DNA of 64,000 nt from CAVPTL01 sp963729195 (GTDB lineage: Bacteria; Actinomycetota; Thermoleophilia; Gaiellales; JAICJC01). The position numbers were made by a program, and so were the translations under genes. The DNA lies in the NCBI GenBank assembly GCA_963729195.1, contig CAVSNF010000006.1:45982-109981 (forward strand). The letters run 5' to 3'. Positions 41,979 through 52,093 of this stretch are shown in pieces. A model generated the notes under the pieces. That model was not told where the DNA came from. It saw only the letters and a list, made by a program, of their open reading frames with translations, and did not search any database. Within the stretch, counting starts at the first letter, position 1. Each line of letters opens with the position of its first letter.

Positions 41979-42613
41979 GGCGTGAACCGAATGCCGGCGT
42001 CGTCGAACACCGCCTGCAGGAGTGGGTCGTAGCGGGCCTCGGCAAGGTCGCCGAAGGGATCGCGGGTGTATGTCGCGAGCGTCCCGTAGGGCAACCCGAA
42101 GACGGCGCGCATGGCGAGCAGCCGCACCCGTTCCTGGTCGTTGGGGTAGGCGAGTACGCCGGCGGCCGCGGTCAGCCGCCTGACCTGCCGCACCCGCCGG
42201 GGGAGATACACCGCGAGCACCAGCAGCGCCGGCAGTACGAACACGACCAGCCCCAGCACCAGCGCCAGATGGTGGACGCTGTCTGCGCCCTGCTTGCCGA
42301 GTGCGGCCACGTTTCCGCCGCTTGCGGATCCGGCGCCCTGGAGGGCGTCGGCAAGATTACCGCCGACCAGGGGTACGCCGCGGATCGAATCGGCGGCTGA
42401 CCCGAAACCGTTCTGCACCGAGAGGCCGCCCTCGCGCACGCCGTTTCCCAGCACCGCGAGCTGGTCGACGGCATCGCGGACGACCACGGCGACCCAGCCA
42501 AAGAACGCCAACAGGGCGACGACCACCACGTCGGCCAGGATCGCCTTGCTCCGGCGGCTGGGGACATCAGGGTAGAACTTCAGTGGTGCCCGGCTGGGTG
42601 AGGAGGCGCTCAT
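41975..42613 (-). CDS. Two-helix membrane protein of unknown function
   Basis: A 212-residue protein with helices at about 27-46 (ILADVVVVALLAFFGWVAVV) and 118-137 (LALVLGLVVFVLPALLVLAV) enclosing a Gly/Ser-rich loop of about 70 residues, probably outside. A cytoplasmic tail of 75 residues follows. Tail-to-tail with the HD gene (4-base overlap). No family recognised. Confidence 0.75.
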   Translation of the reverse strand: MSASSPSRAPLKFYPDVPSRRSKAILADVVVVALLAFFGWVAVVVRDAVDQLAVLGNGVREGGLSVQNGFGSAADSIRGVPLVGGNLADALQGAGSASGGNVAALGKQGADSVHHLALVLGLVVFVLPALLVLAVYLPRRVRQVRRLTAAAGVLAYPNDQERVRLLAMRAVFGLPYGTLATYTRDPFGDLAEARYDPLLQAVFDDAGIRFTP

Positions 42614-42662
42614 CAGGCGGTCCGACCCTAGCCGACGCAGTCGGAGCGCACGACCGCGGCGG

Positions 42663-43328
42663 CTACACAGCCGGTGCTGTGAGCATGCTGCGAAACTCGT
42701 CTTCGACCAAGGGCTTGAGGATCGCCAGCACCAGGTCGCCCGCCAGCAGTTCGGTGTCGCCGCCGGCGATATGGGAAGTGCCTCCCCGGCTGACCGAGAT
42801 CAGGCGCGAGCCGTCGGGCACGTTCAGCTCGTGCACCTTGCGGCCGTCGAACGGTGAGCCGGGAGCGATCGCAAACTCCACGATCTCGAGATTCTCGCGC
42901 CGCAGGTCAAGCAGCGTCACCAGCTCGTGCTGGGGCAGCTCGTGCTCTACCAGCGCCAGGATGGTGGCGGTCGCCGACACCGTCAGGGTGATCCCGAGCA
43001 TGTCGAAATGGGGCTGGTTGCGAGGATCGTTGGCCCGCGCGATCACCTTGGGGACGCCGTACTTGTCACGCGCCACCTGGCACACGATCAGGTTGTCCTC
43101 GTCGTCTCCGGTGACGGCCACCAGCAGCTCGGCCCGCTCCACCCCCGCGCCCTCCAGCACGCGCAGCTCACACACGTCGCCGTAGCGGGCCACCGCGCCG
43201 AAACGCTGCTCCAAAAGCTCGTAGCGTTCGTGATCGTTGTCGACCAGCGTGACCTCATGGCCCGCTTCGAGCAGCGTCGATGCGAGGTTCGCACCGACCT
43301 TGCCACCCCCGGCAATCAGGATGTACAT
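42663..43328 (-). CDS. trkA: TrkA-type RCK potassium-channel regulatory protein
   Basis: A 221-residue protein from ATG 43328. The Rossmann TrkA_N domain has GGGKVGANLASTL and acidic VDND at the end of strand 2 (NAD preference), then VAVTGDDEDNLIVCQ. A TrkA_C domain (about residues 140-221) follows. Such subunits gate Trk/Ktr potassium uptake. It sits head-to-head with uspA-kup, so this stretch is a potassium and stress block. Confidence 0.88.
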   Translation of the reverse strand: MYILIAGGGKVGANLASTLLEAGHEVTLVDNDHERYELLEQRFGAVARYGDVCELRVLEGAGVERAELLVAVTGDDEDNLIVCQVARDKYGVPKVIARANDPRNQPHFDMLGITLTVSATATILALVEHELPQHELVTLLDLRRENLEIVEFAIAPGSPFDGRKVHELNVPDGSRLISVSRGGTSHIAGGDTELLAGDLVLAILKPLVEDEFRSMLTAPAV

Positions 43329-43398
43329 AGGCGCAACAGTAGCGCACTGGAGAGCAATCTTCAGACCGCCTTCAGGGGACTGGTGGCACCATGAGTCC

Positions 43399-43863
43399 GT
43401 GGGTATTTCCACCACTCGCAGAGGCCCCCAGACGATTTTGATTCCGGTCAACACCGCACACGCGGTGATCCCGACCGACCTGGTATCCGTGGCTGTCAGC
43501 CTCGCCGCCGAACGACACGCGGCGATCGTGCTGCTGGCGTTCACCGACGTTCCCCTGTGCGAGGACATCGACGTCGAGATCGACGGGTTGGACGAGCGGC
43601 TGCAGGGATTCCTCTCCCAGGCTCGCGCCATCGCCGACCAGTACGGCGTCGGCGTGCGCCCCGGTCACGTGCGCACCCGTGATCCCGCCGCGTCCATCCT
43701 GGCCGAGGCGGCCAAGCGGCGCTCGCAGGTGATTCTGGTGGGGGCGAGCGGGCTCCACGCCACCCCCTACCGGCGGATCGCCGACGACCCCACCGTGCAG
43801 CGAATCGCCGCCGAGGCCCGCCAGCGGGTGATGATCGTGCAATCGCGGTCGGAGGCGGCGTGA
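43399..43863 (+). CDS. Universal stress protein (UspA family)
   Basis: A 154-residue protein from GTG 43399: start ISTTRRGPQTILIPVN, then AVSLAAERHAAIVLLAF, and GVRPGHVRTRDPAASILAEAA followed by VILVGASGLHATPYRRIA (split at the comma). The glycine-rich ATP-loop is partly degenerate. The stop overlaps the GTG of kup (GTGA), which suggests a role in potassium homeostasis or stress sensing. Confidence 0.85.
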   Translation: MGISTTRRGPQTILIPVNTAHAVIPTDLVSVAVSLAAERHAAIVLLAFTDVPLCEDIDVEIDGLDERLQGFLSQARAIADQYGVGVRPGHVRTRDPAASILAEAAKRRSQVILVGASGLHATPYRRIADDPTVQRIAAEARQRVMIVQSRSEAA

Positions 43864-45827
43864 GCGCGCCCAGCCGGTCACACGCGATCCCTTCACCGTT
43901 TCGCCGGCGCGGACGCGGGCAGGTCGCGGTCGCCGAAGCGCGCCCCCACGGCCACGCCCACACGTCGGGCTGGGCGAGCGCGGCGCTGTCGCTGGGCGCG
44001 CTGGGGGTGGTGTACGGCGACATCGGCACCAGTCCGCTCTACACCGTGCAGCTGATCTTCTCGGGCGATCATCCGATGGGCCCCTCGGCACTGCACGTGT
44101 ACGGCGCGATCTCGTTGATCTTCTGGGCGCTGATGCTGATCGTGACTCTCAAGTATGTGCTCTTGATCCTGCGTGCCGACAATCACGGCGAAGGCGGGAT
44201 CATGGCGCTGGTGGCGCTGATTCAGCGGTCGGTCAAATCGCACCGTAAGACCGCGTTTGTGATGGTGGGCATCCTGGGTGCGTCACTCTTCTACGGAGAC
44301 GGCATGCTGACGCCGGCGATCTCGGTGGTCTCCGCGGTCTCCGGGCTGCAGGTGGCATCCCCGACGCTGGCGGCGCAGGTGGTACCGCTCTCGCTCGGCA
44401 TCCTGATCGCGCTGTTTTTGGTGCAGCGGTTCGGCACCGGCGCGGTCGGCGGCCTGTTCGGGCCGATCATGGTGCTGTGGTTCGTCGTGATCGGGGCGAC
44501 CGGGCTGAAGGAGGTGCTGGCGAATCCCGGAATCGTGCGGGCACTGTCGCCGACCTACGCCGGCACCTTCCTGGCCGACGATCCCAAGCTCGGCTTCCTG
44601 GCGCTGGGATCGGTGTTTCTGGCGGTCACCGGCGCTGAGGCGATCTACGCCGACATGGGCCACTTCGGGCGAAAGGCGATCACCCACGCCTGGCTGTTGC
44701 TGGCGCTGCCCTGCCTGGTGGTGAACTACCTCGGCCAGGGTGCGCTGATCCTGGCCCATCCCAGTGCGATCTCAAACCCGTTCTTCCTGATGGTGCCGGG
44801 CGGGCAGACCGGCCAGAAGCTGATGGTGGTGCTCGCCACCGTGGCCACCGTGATCGCGTCCCAAGCGGTCATCTCCGGAGCGTTCTCGGTCACCCAGCAG
44901 GCGATGCAGCTCGGCTTCCTGCCGCGCATGTCGATCCGGCACACGTCGCGCCGGATCAAGGGCCAGATCTACATCCCGGCGGTCAACTGGTTCCTGCTGG
45001 CGGCGGTGCTGACGCTGGTGCTCACCTTCCGCTCGCCCACCGGGCTGGCCAACGCCTACGGCATCGCGCTGAGTGCGATCTTTGCCTCCAACACGTTCCT
45101 GGCGTTCGTGGTCTTCCGAAAGATCTGGCACAAGCCGCTGTGGCTGGTGATCCCGGGCGCGACCTTCTTCATCACCGTCGAGCTCACGTTCTTTGCCGCG
45201 AACCTGCCGAAGGTGGAGAGCGGTGGCTGGCTGCCGCTGGTGGTGGGCGCGGTGTTCTTCGCGATCCTCACCACCTGGCGCCGTGGGCGGATGCTGATGG
45301 CCGCCCGGCTGGGCGAGCACAGGGTGCTGCTGCGCCGCTACATCAACCGCATGATCGACGAGCGGCCCGACCGCGTCCCGGGCACCGCCGTCTTCCTCAC
45401 CCCGTCGCTGGATACCGTGCCCCCGGCGCTCGTCCAAAACACCGAGTACAACCACGTCGTGCACGAGCAGGTGGTGTTGGTGCGGGTCGAGACCGCCGAG
45501 GTGCCGCATGTCGCCGAGAGCGACCGGCTGACCGTGGAGTTTCTGCGGCTGGGGTTCGTCACCGTCAACGCCCTCTACGGCTACCAGGACGAGCCTAATC
45601 TGGTGCGAGCGCTCGAGCTTGCCCGTGGGTACGGACTCGACATCGACCTCGACCACGTCTCGTTCTACGTCGACCATGCCGCGATCCTGACCACCGGCCA
45701 CACCCGCCTGGCTCCGTGGCGCAAGCGGCTGTTCGCACTGCTGCACCAGAACTCGGCCCCTGCGGCGCGCTACTACGGCATCCCGCCCGATCGGGTCTTC
45801 CAAGTCGGGGCGTTCGTCGAACTCTGA
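43860..45827 (+). CDS. kup: KUP-family potassium uptake protein
   Basis: A 655-residue protein. The N-terminus has the Kup signature GVVYGDIGTSPLYT, followed by about 12 helices (to residue 470) with GEGGIMALVALIQR, GDGMLTPAISVVSAVSGL and ADMGHFGRKAI. A soluble cytoplasmic domain of about 160 residues ends the chain. Kup/Trk-H proteins import K+ together with H+. It is translationally coupled to the uspA gene. Confidence 0.95.
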   Translation: MSAPSRSHAIPSPFRRRGRGQVAVAEARPHGHAHTSGWASAALSLGALGVVYGDIGTSPLYTVQLIFSGDHPMGPSALHVYGAISLIFWALMLIVTLKYVLLILRADNHGEGGIMALVALIQRSVKSHRKTAFVMVGILGASLFYGDGMLTPAISVVSAVSGLQVASPTLAAQVVPLSLGILIALFLVQRFGTGAVGGLFGPIMVLWFVVIGATGLKEVLANPGIVRALSPTYAGTFLADDPKLGFLALGSVFLAVTGAEAIYADMGHFGRKAITHAWLLLALPCLVVNYLGQGALILAHPSAISNPFFLMVPGGQTGQKLMVVLATVATVIASQAVISGAFSVTQQAMQLGFLPRMSIRHTSRRIKGQIYIPAVNWFLLAAVLTLVLTFRSPTGLANAYGIALSAIFASNTFLAFVVFRKIWHKPLWLVIPGATFFITVELTFFAANLPKVESGGWLPLVVGAVFFAILTTWRRGRMLMAARLGEHRVLLRRYINRMIDERPDRVPGTAVFLTPSLDTVPPALVQNTEYNHVVHEQVVLVRVETAEVPHVAESDRLTVEFLRLGFVTVNALYGYQDEPNLVRALELARGYGLDIDLDHVSFYVDHAAILTTGHTRLAPWRKRLFALLHQNSAPAARYYGIPPDRVFQVGAFVEL

Positions 45828-45866
45828 GGTGATTGATCGGCGTTGCGGGTGTAGTCTCGTGCCGCT

Positions 45867-46847
45867 GTGAACCTGGTTCGGATCGCCCGGGGTGAAGTTG
45901 CCGAGCGCGACGTCGGCGAGTTGCCCGCGCTGCTGGCCGGCGGTGACGGCGTGGTGTGGCTGGACATGTCGGCCGGCGATCCCGATATGCAGTCGCTTCT
46001 GAGCGAGCTGTTCCAGGTGCGCGGTAGCGCCCTTCGTGAGTGCGAACAACCCGGCCTGGTGCCGCGCGTGCGGCGCTACGACAACCACCTCTTCATCGAG
46101 CTGCACGCTCCCGCCACCGGCACCGACGGCGTGGTGGACGCGCTGGCGCTGGTGCTGTTCGTCGGCAACGGCTACGTGGTCACTGTGCACGAGCTGCGCC
46201 CCTCGGTGCCCGATGAGCACGCCCGCCTGGACACGGCCACGGTGCTTCGGCGGCTGACCAAGCGCAGCGTTGCGGTCGAATCCTCCGCCGATCTGGCCCA
46301 CGCGATCGCCTCGGCGATCGCCCAGCGAATGGAGAGCGAGGTGGGGGCGCTGTCCAACCGGGTGGTGGCCCTCGAGCGGGGCATCATGGCCTCCCGCCGG
46401 CGCGACCAGGAGCTGTTGGAGTCGATGTTCGCCGCCCGCCACGAGCTGGTCACGATCCAGACGATGGCCAGTCACGATCGCTCCATTTTCGAGCGGCTGT
46501 TCCGGGTGGCGGGCGACCTGCTGGACGACCCGGGCCGCACGCTGGTGGACGACATGGTCGACCAGTTCGGCCGCGTCCAGGGCATGTGTGCGACCGAGCG
46601 CGACTTCCTGCAGGAGCTGCTCGACCTCTACCAGACGCGGGCCACCGACAGCATCAACCTGGCGATGGAACGGCTGGCGTTGATCACCGCGGTTGCTCTG
46701 CCGATCACCGCGGTTGCCTCGGTGTACGGCATGAACACGATCGTGAACGCGAGCACTCAGCCGGTGCAGCTGGCGCTCTCCCTGATCGCGATGGGCCTGC
46801 TCACCGTGGTCATGCTGGTGTGGGCGCGGCGCCAGGGGTGGTGGTAG
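45867..46847 (+). CDS. CorA-family magnesium/divalent-cation transporter
   Basis: A 326-residue protein from GTG 45867. A large cytoplasmic domain is followed by a long helix and two C-terminal membrane helices; the first ends in the CorA signature YGMN and the loop after it (TIVNAS) lacks the usual acidic MPE. The CorA pentamer conducts Mg2+ or Co2+; the changed loop makes the preferred ion uncertain. A strong hairpin follows the stop. Confidence 0.9.
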   Translation: MNLVRIARGEVAERDVGELPALLAGGDGVVWLDMSAGDPDMQSLLSELFQVRGSALRECEQPGLVPRVRRYDNHLFIELHAPATGTDGVVDALALVLFVGNGYVVTVHELRPSVPDEHARLDTATVLRRLTKRSVAVESSADLAHAIASAIAQRMESEVGALSNRVVALERGIMASRRRDQELLESMFAARHELVTIQTMASHDRSIFERLFRVAGDLLDDPGRTLVDDMVDQFGRVQGMCATERDFLQELLDLYQTRATDSINLAMERLALITAVALPITAVASVYGMNTIVNASTQPVQLALSLIAMGLLTVVMLVWARRQGWW

Positions 46848-46852
46848 TCGTG

Positions 46853-46888
46853 GCGTTGGGGGCCCGCCTGCCCACGGGCCCCCAACGC
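46853..46888. terminator. Bidirectional terminator hairpin
   Basis: A perfect 14-bp GC-rich stem (GCGTTGGGGGCCCG and complement) with an 8-base loop in the 54-base gap between the convergent corA and livK genes. No T-run on either side, as often in actinobacteria. Confidence 0.75.
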
Positions 46889-46901
46889 GTGACTTCCGCT
46901 G

Positions 46902-48188
46902 TTACTTGACGACCGTCTGTTTGAGCGACGTAACCTCGCCCTTGTTGTTGAACTTCCAGATGTCGTACGTCCCTACCGAGGGCTCGCCGACCGACGTGAA
47001 GTCGAGCGGGCCAGAAGCGCCCTCGTAGTTGATGTCGGTACCAGCGTCAACCAGCTTCTTGCACGCCGCGTAGGTCGTGCAGGGAGTGCCGGTGATGGTG
47101 ACGTCGTCCATGTGCTTGACGATGTCCTGGGGAGCGTTTGACTTGGCCTCCTCGGCAGCCAGGGCGATGATGTTGGTGCAGTCATACGCCTGGGCGGAGA
47201 AGATCGCGTCGTCCTTCGGATAGGCGGCCTTGAACAGCGCCGGGAACGCCTTGGTGCCGTTGCCCGGTGCTGCCGACGGAGCAGTTCCGCCGACGCCGAC
47301 CAGAACGGCCGGGTTCTTGGGGTCGACCGACTTCCACAGGTCGCTGGACTGAGCACCGTCAGCGACGTAGATCGGCACCTGCTTGGGGCCGAAGTTGTCC
47401 TGGATCAGGTTCTTGATCACGATCCCGGTCTCTTCGTAGCCGATGATCACAACGGCATCGGGATTGGCGGCCTTGATCTTCGAGGCCTCCGCCGTGAACG
47501 TGGTGCCGTTGGGGTCGTAGGTGACCTCACCGGCGACCGTTGCGCCCGAGCTCGTGAGCGCCGTCTTGAGGCCGCTCAGGAAGCCCTTGCCGTAGTCAGT
47601 GGCCTGCCCGACCAGCTCCACGTTGGAGTGGCCGGCCGCGAGAATCACGTTGGCCAGCGCCTGCGACTGCAGTCCGTCCGGTGGTGCCGTGCGGAAGTAG
47701 TAGCCGTGGTCGGCGTAGTCGGTCAGCACAGCGCCGGTGTTCGACGGCGAGCACTCGACCACCGGGGCGGTCGTGATCTTGTCGATCACCGACAACGTGT
47801 CGCCGGTCGCCGCTGCGCCGATAATCGCTTGCACATTGTCAGCCAGGAGCGTATTGGTGCTCTGGGTGACGAGGCTGGGCTGGGCGGTGCCCTCATCAGC
47901 CCCGACCTGGGTAACCGGCTTGCCGTTGACACCGCCGGCGGCGTTGATGGCGTTCAGCGCGAGTGTCACGCTGTCACCCATCGGGGGTTCCAGGAACGCG
48001 AGCGTCCCGGTGTGGGGGAGGAGCACTCCCAGCTTCAGCGGTGTGGCGGTCTGGCCTGTAGCGGGTGCGCTACTCGCGGGTGCCGAGCTGGAACTGTCGC
48101 TCGAGCTCGAACCGCATGCGGCCGCAGCCACCACGATGGCGCAGAGTGCGACCACCCCAATGGCATGCCGTGCCCTGGCAGGAAACAT
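46902..48188 (-). CDS. livK: Branched-chain-amino-acid-type ABC transporter binding lipoprotein
   Basis: A 428-residue protein from ATG 48188 with GGAGG upstream. Signal peptide with lipobox AAAC (Cys25) and a Ser-rich linker, then the Peripla_BP_6 fold: LKLGVLLPHTGTLAFL, LALNAINAAGGVNGKPV, IIGAAATGDTLSV. It presents ligand to the divergent LivHMGF system. The ligand may be Leu/Ile/Val, an amide or another compound handled by this broad class. Confidence 0.92.
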   Translation of the reverse strand: MFPARARHAIGVVALCAIVVAAAACGSSSSDSSSSAPASSAPATGQTATPLKLGVLLPHTGTLAFLEPPMGDSVTLALNAINAAGGVNGKPVTQVGADEGTAQPSLVTQSTNTLLADNVQAIIGAAATGDTLSVIDKITTAPVVECSPSNTGAVLTDYADHGYYFRTAPPDGLQSQALANVILAAGHSNVELVGQATDYGKGFLSGLKTALTSSGATVAGEVTYDPNGTTFTAEASKIKAANPDAVVIIGYEETGIVIKNLIQDNFGPKQVPIYVADGAQSSDLWKSVDPKNPAVLVGVGGTAPSAAPGNGTKAFPALFKAAYPKDDAIFSAQAYDCTNIIALAAEEAKSNAPQDIVKHMDDVTITGTPCTTYAACKKLVDAGTDINYEGASGPLDFTSVGEPSVGTYDIWKFNNKGEVTSLKQTVVK

Positions 48189-48258
48189 GTAGTTGTACCT
48201 CCGGTCGGTGTAAACAGTCGGCGCGTAGCATATGCTGGTTCAGACCTTGTGTGAATAC

Positions 48259-49541
48259 ATGGTGAAGCGACTGTCGATAATTCTTTTGGCGATGGGTGCA
48301 GTCGCGCTCATGGCTGCGGCACCCGCTTTGGCCGCCGGAGAGGGTGTGGGCGGGTTCGTTAAAGGCCCCACGCTGAAGCCGATCGCCGGTGTGAAATTCA
48401 CGGTCAAGCAGGGGGCCACCGTGATCGGCACTGCGACCAGTAAAGCCAACGGCAGCTGGCTGGTGCCGGTGCCCGCCCCGGGCAAATACTCGGTCACGAT
48501 CGACACGTCGACCATCCCCAAGGGGCTGACGCTGCGCAATGTCGGCGTCTCGACGCTGCCCGACGTGGTGGTGCCGGCCGGGGCGGTGCAGTTTGTGATC
48601 TTTCCGCTGGTGCCGCCCAGTCAGGCCGGGCACACGGCGGCGCACACGTCGGCCTTCGATCAGCTGGCCGGGCTGACCATGAACGGGATCGAACTGGGGC
48701 TGATCATCGCCATGGGTGCGGTGGGCCTGTCGCTGATCTTCGGGGTCACCGGCCTGGTCAACTTCGCCCAGGGCGAGTTGGTGACATTCGGCGGCCTGGC
48801 GGCATGGTGGCTCTCCAGCTGGGGCCCGGGCCCGGGGATCTCGCTGGTGATCGCCGGGGTGCTGGCGGTGATCGCCGGTGGGGCGCTGGGATTTGGCCTG
48901 GAGATCGGGTTGTTTCGGCCGCTGCGACGGCGCCGCACCGGCAACGTGTCGCTGATCGTGGTCACCATCGGCCTCAGCCTGGTGCTCTCCAACATCTTCC
49001 TGATCATGGTGGGTGGGCGTCCTCTGCAGTACCTCGAGTACGTGATTCAGACCGAGGTCGGCCCCGGCCCGTTCACGCTCACCCCTAAGGACTGGGTGAT
49101 CGTCGCGACCGGCTCGGTGATTCTCCTGACGGTGGGATTGCTGCTGCAGCGCACGCGCTACGGCACCGCGCTGCGGGCGGTCTCCGACAACCCCGACCTG
49201 GCGTCGTCGTCGGGCATCGGCGTGGAGCGAGTGATCCTGATCACATGGATTGCATGCGGGGCGCTGGCCGCGACCGGCGGCGTCTTCCTGGGGATCGCGA
49301 CGGCGGTTCAGTGGAACATGGGCCTGGACATGCTGCTGCTCTGTTCGCGGCGGTGGTGCTGGGCGGCATCGGCACCGTCTACGGCGCGGTGTTCGGGGCA
49401 CTGGTGATCGGCATCGTCACCCAGGTCTCGACGTATTGGATCAACCCTGAAGCCAAGAGCGCGGTGGCGTTTGTGGTGCTGATCGCCGTGCTCTTGGTGC
49501 GCCCGCAAGGGATTCTCGGACGAAGGGAGAGGATCGGATGA
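48259..49541 (+). CDS. livH: LivH-type permease with exported N-terminal domain, one frameshift
   Basis: Residues 1-25 form a signal peptide, followed by a carboxypeptidase-regulatory-like beta domain (about 28-110: GFVKGPTLKPIAGVKFTV, GKYSVTIDTSTIPKGLTLRN) and then the LivH permease (MGAVGLSLIFGVTGLVNFAQ, NPDLASSSGIG). Near 49340 one base is missing; the end is read in another frame (VVLGGIGTVYGAVFGALVIG) to the stop at 49541. Adding the base gives 427 residues. The exported domain is a feature I associate with actinobacterial LivH proteins. The stop overlaps livM (ATGA). Confidence 0.85.
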
Positions 49542-50521
49542 TCAACGCCCTCCAGGATGCGATTGCCGCGGGCATCGGCCTGCAGGCGGCGGCATTCGCG
49601 TTGGCCGCCGTCGGTCTGAACCTGCAGTTCGGCTACACCGGCCTGCTCAACTTCGGCCTGGTGGCGTTCATCATGGTGGGAGCGTACGGCTCCGCGATCA
49701 CGGTCGATCAGGGTGGCCCGCTGTGGCTGGGTGTGATCGTGGGCATCCTGGCGTCGGTCACGCTGGGGTTGATCTTCGGGCTGCCGACGCTGCGGCTGAG
49801 GGCGGACTACCTGGCGATCGTCACCATCACCGCAGGCGAGACGTTACGCATCATCATCAACGCCGGCGGCGAGAACTCGATCACCCGCGGCCCGTTCGGC
49901 ATCCAGCAGTTCGCGGGCAGTTTCTTCGACATCAATCCCGTCCCCTCCGGGCACTACGGCTTCAGCCGGATCTCGTTCTCGTCCTCGGACGTGTGGGTGA
50001 TTTTCATCACCTGGGGGCTGGTGGCGATCTGTAGCTTTATGGTCTACCGGCTGGTGACAAGCCCCTGGGGGCGGGTGATCAAGGCGATTCGAGAAGACGA
50101 GGATGCCGCCCGCAGCCTGGGCAAGAACGTCTTCTCCTACAAGCTGCAGAGCCTCGTCCTGGGCGGCACGATGGCCGCACTCTCGGGCATGTTGCTGGGA
50201 TTCAGCCAGCAGTCGGTCGGGCCCACCTACTACGTGCCGGCGCTGACCTTCTTCGTCTACACCGTCGTCATCCTGGGCGGGCCGGGGACGGTATGGGGGC
50301 CGATCATCGGCGCCGCGGTCTTCTGGTTCCTGATCCAGCTGACCGCGGGCGTGCTCACCGACATGATCAATCGCGGCTGGATTCCCTCAGCGCTGCTCAC
50401 CACCGATGAGGTGCTGACCTTCCGCTACGTGCTGGTCGGACTGGGGTTGATTGCCCTGGCGGTGTGGAGACCGCAGGGGCTACTGGGAAAGCGCGAAGAG
50501 TTGCTGATCGATGGCCGCTAA
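49538..50521 (+). CDS. livM: LivM-type ABC transporter permease
   Basis: A 327-residue protein, about eight to ten helices, with LQFGYTGLLNFGLVAFIMVG, GLPTLRLRADYLAIVTITAG (the LivM hallmark) and the EAA-like VIKAIREDEDAARSLGKN. It pairs with LivH. It overlaps livH by 4 bases and livG by 11 bases. Confidence 0.93.
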   Translation: MINALQDAIAAGIGLQAAAFALAAVGLNLQFGYTGLLNFGLVAFIMVGAYGSAITVDQGGPLWLGVIVGILASVTLGLIFGLPTLRLRADYLAIVTITAGETLRIIINAGGENSITRGPFGIQQFAGSFFDINPVPSGHYGFSRISFSSSDVWVIFITWGLVAICSFMVYRLVTSPWGRVIKAIREDEDAARSLGKNVFSYKLQSLVLGGTMAALSGMLLGFSQQSVGPTYYVPALTFFVYTVVILGGPGTVWGPIIGAAVFWFLIQLTAGVLTDMINRGWIPSALLTTDEVLTFRYVLVGLGLIALAVWRPQGLLGKREELLIDGR

Positions 50522-51362
50522 GTCGCTCGCCGAGATCGAGCCGCGCCCCGGGGTGGCCAAGCCCGATGCCGTGCTGAAGGCCGAGGGGGTGCGCCGCCAG
50601 TTCGGCGGCCTGGTCGCGGTTGACGTCGAGCGGTTGGAGGTGCAGCGGGGCGCGATCACCGGGCTGATCGGGCCCAACGGGGCGGGCAAGTCGACGTTCT
50701 TCAACGTGCTCTCGGGGTTTGACCGGCCGCAGTCGGGGACATGGTCGTTCGACGGCACCCAGATCAACGGCTGGCGGGCGCATCGGATCGCCCGCCTGGG
50801 GATGGTGCGCACATTCCAGCTGACCAAGGCTCTGGCCAAGATGTCGGTGCTCGACAACATGAAGCTGGGGGCTTCGCACCAGGCGGGGGAGCGGCTGGTA
50901 CCCGCGCTGGTACCGGGGCGCTGGCGCAGGCAGGAGCGAGCGGTCGAGGTGCAGGCGCTGGAGCTGCTGCAGCGGTTCAAGCTGGCCGACCATCGCGACG
51001 CCTACGCCGGCACCCTCTCCGGCGGGCAGCGAAAGCTGTTGGAGATGGCCCGGGCGCTGATGGCAACGCCCGACATGATTCTGCTGGACGAGCCGATGGC
51101 CGGCGTCAACCCGGTGCTGGTCGAGTCGCTGCTTGACCACATCAAGGGCCTGCCCGAGGTGGGCGTCACGGTGATGTTCGTCGAGCACGACATGGATGTG
51201 GTGATGGGTATCTCCGACTGGGTGGTGTGCATGGGCGTCGGACGCGTGATCGCCGAAGGGCCGCCCGCCGCGGTGGGCGCAAACCCCGAGGTGATCGACG
51301 CCTACCTGGGCTCCACCCACGACGACCCCGAGTACCTCGAGCACGAGCGTGAGGATGGCTGA
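50511..51362 (+). CDS. livG: LivG-type ABC transporter ATPase
   Basis: A 283-residue protein. Walker A GPNGAGKST, RTFQLTKALAKMSVLDN (typical of LivG), signature LSGGQRKL, Walker B MILLDEPMAGVNP, H-loop FVEHDMDVVM. First of the two ATPases of the Liv system. Confidence 0.93.
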   Translation: MAAKSLAEIEPRPGVAKPDAVLKAEGVRRQFGGLVAVDVERLEVQRGAITGLIGPNGAGKSTFFNVLSGFDRPQSGTWSFDGTQINGWRAHRIARLGMVRTFQLTKALAKMSVLDNMKLGASHQAGERLVPALVPGRWRRQERAVEVQALELLQRFKLADHRDAYAGTLSGGQRKLLEMARALMATPDMILLDEPMAGVNPVLVESLLDHIKGLPEVGVTVMFVEHDMDVVMGISDWVVCMGVGRVIAEGPPAAVGANPEVIDAYLGSTHDDPEYLEHEREDG

Positions 51363-52093
51363 GGCCCCAGCCCCGCTGCTCGACGCCAGCGACCTGGTGG
51401 CCGGGTACCTGCCCGGAGTCGACATCCTCAACGGCTGCAGCCTGACGCTCGGCGCCGACGAGATCGTCGGTGTGGTCGGGCCCAACGGCGCCGGCAAGTC
51501 GACGCTGGTGAAGACGATGTTCGGGTTGGTGCCGGTGCGCAGCGGCCGGGTATCGCTCGCCGGTGACGACATCACCGCCCTGCCGGCACACCAGCTGGTC
51601 GCCCGCGGCGTCGGCTACGTGCCCCAGACGCACAACGTCTTCGGCGCACTGTCGGTGGAGGACAACCTGCGCATGGGCATGTTCCTGCGCCCCAAGGAGT
51701 TGAAACAGCGGGTGGCGGCCGATTGGCGAGCTGTTCCCGCTGGTGGCCGAGCGCCGCGGCCAGCGGGCGGGCTCGCTGTCGGGCGGTGAGCGCCAGATGG
51801 TGGCGATGGCGCGGGCGTTGATGATGGAGCCCAAGGTGCTGTTGCTGGACGAGCCTTCGGCTGGGCTCTCGCCCAAGTTCCAGGACGAGGCGTTCAAGCG
51901 CGTCTCGAGCATTCGCGAGACCGGCGTGGCGATCGTGATCGTCGAGCAGAACGCCCGTCGCTGCCTCGAGATCTGCGATCGCGGCTACGTCCTGGATCAG
52001 GGCAAGAACGCCCATACCGGCAGCGGCCGCGATCTGCTCGACGATCCCAAAGTGGTGCAGCTCTATCTGGGGACGCTGGGGAAGGCTCGCTAG
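51355..52093 (+). CDS. livF: LivF-type ABC transporter ATPase, one frameshift
   Basis: Start ATG 51355 within the end of livG (GTG 51349 is possible). Walker A GPNGAGKST and QTHNVFGALSVEDNLRMGMF lie in the first frame. Near 51720 one extra base shifts the frame; the rest has LSGGERQM, VLLLDEPSAGLSP and IVEQNARRCLEI to the stop at 52093. Corrected length 245 residues, normal for LivF. As the operon is otherwise intact, a sequence error is likely. Confidence 0.85.

Noticed and set aside
49330..51730. Programmed ribosomal frameshifting in livH and livF
   Set aside because: The shifts go in opposite directions, no slippery heptamer or pause structure was seen, and other genes nearby carry similar random shifts.
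51166..51912. 248-residue open frame antisense to livG/livF
   Set aside because: No motifs, low-complexity composition, fully opposite to two ATPase genes.
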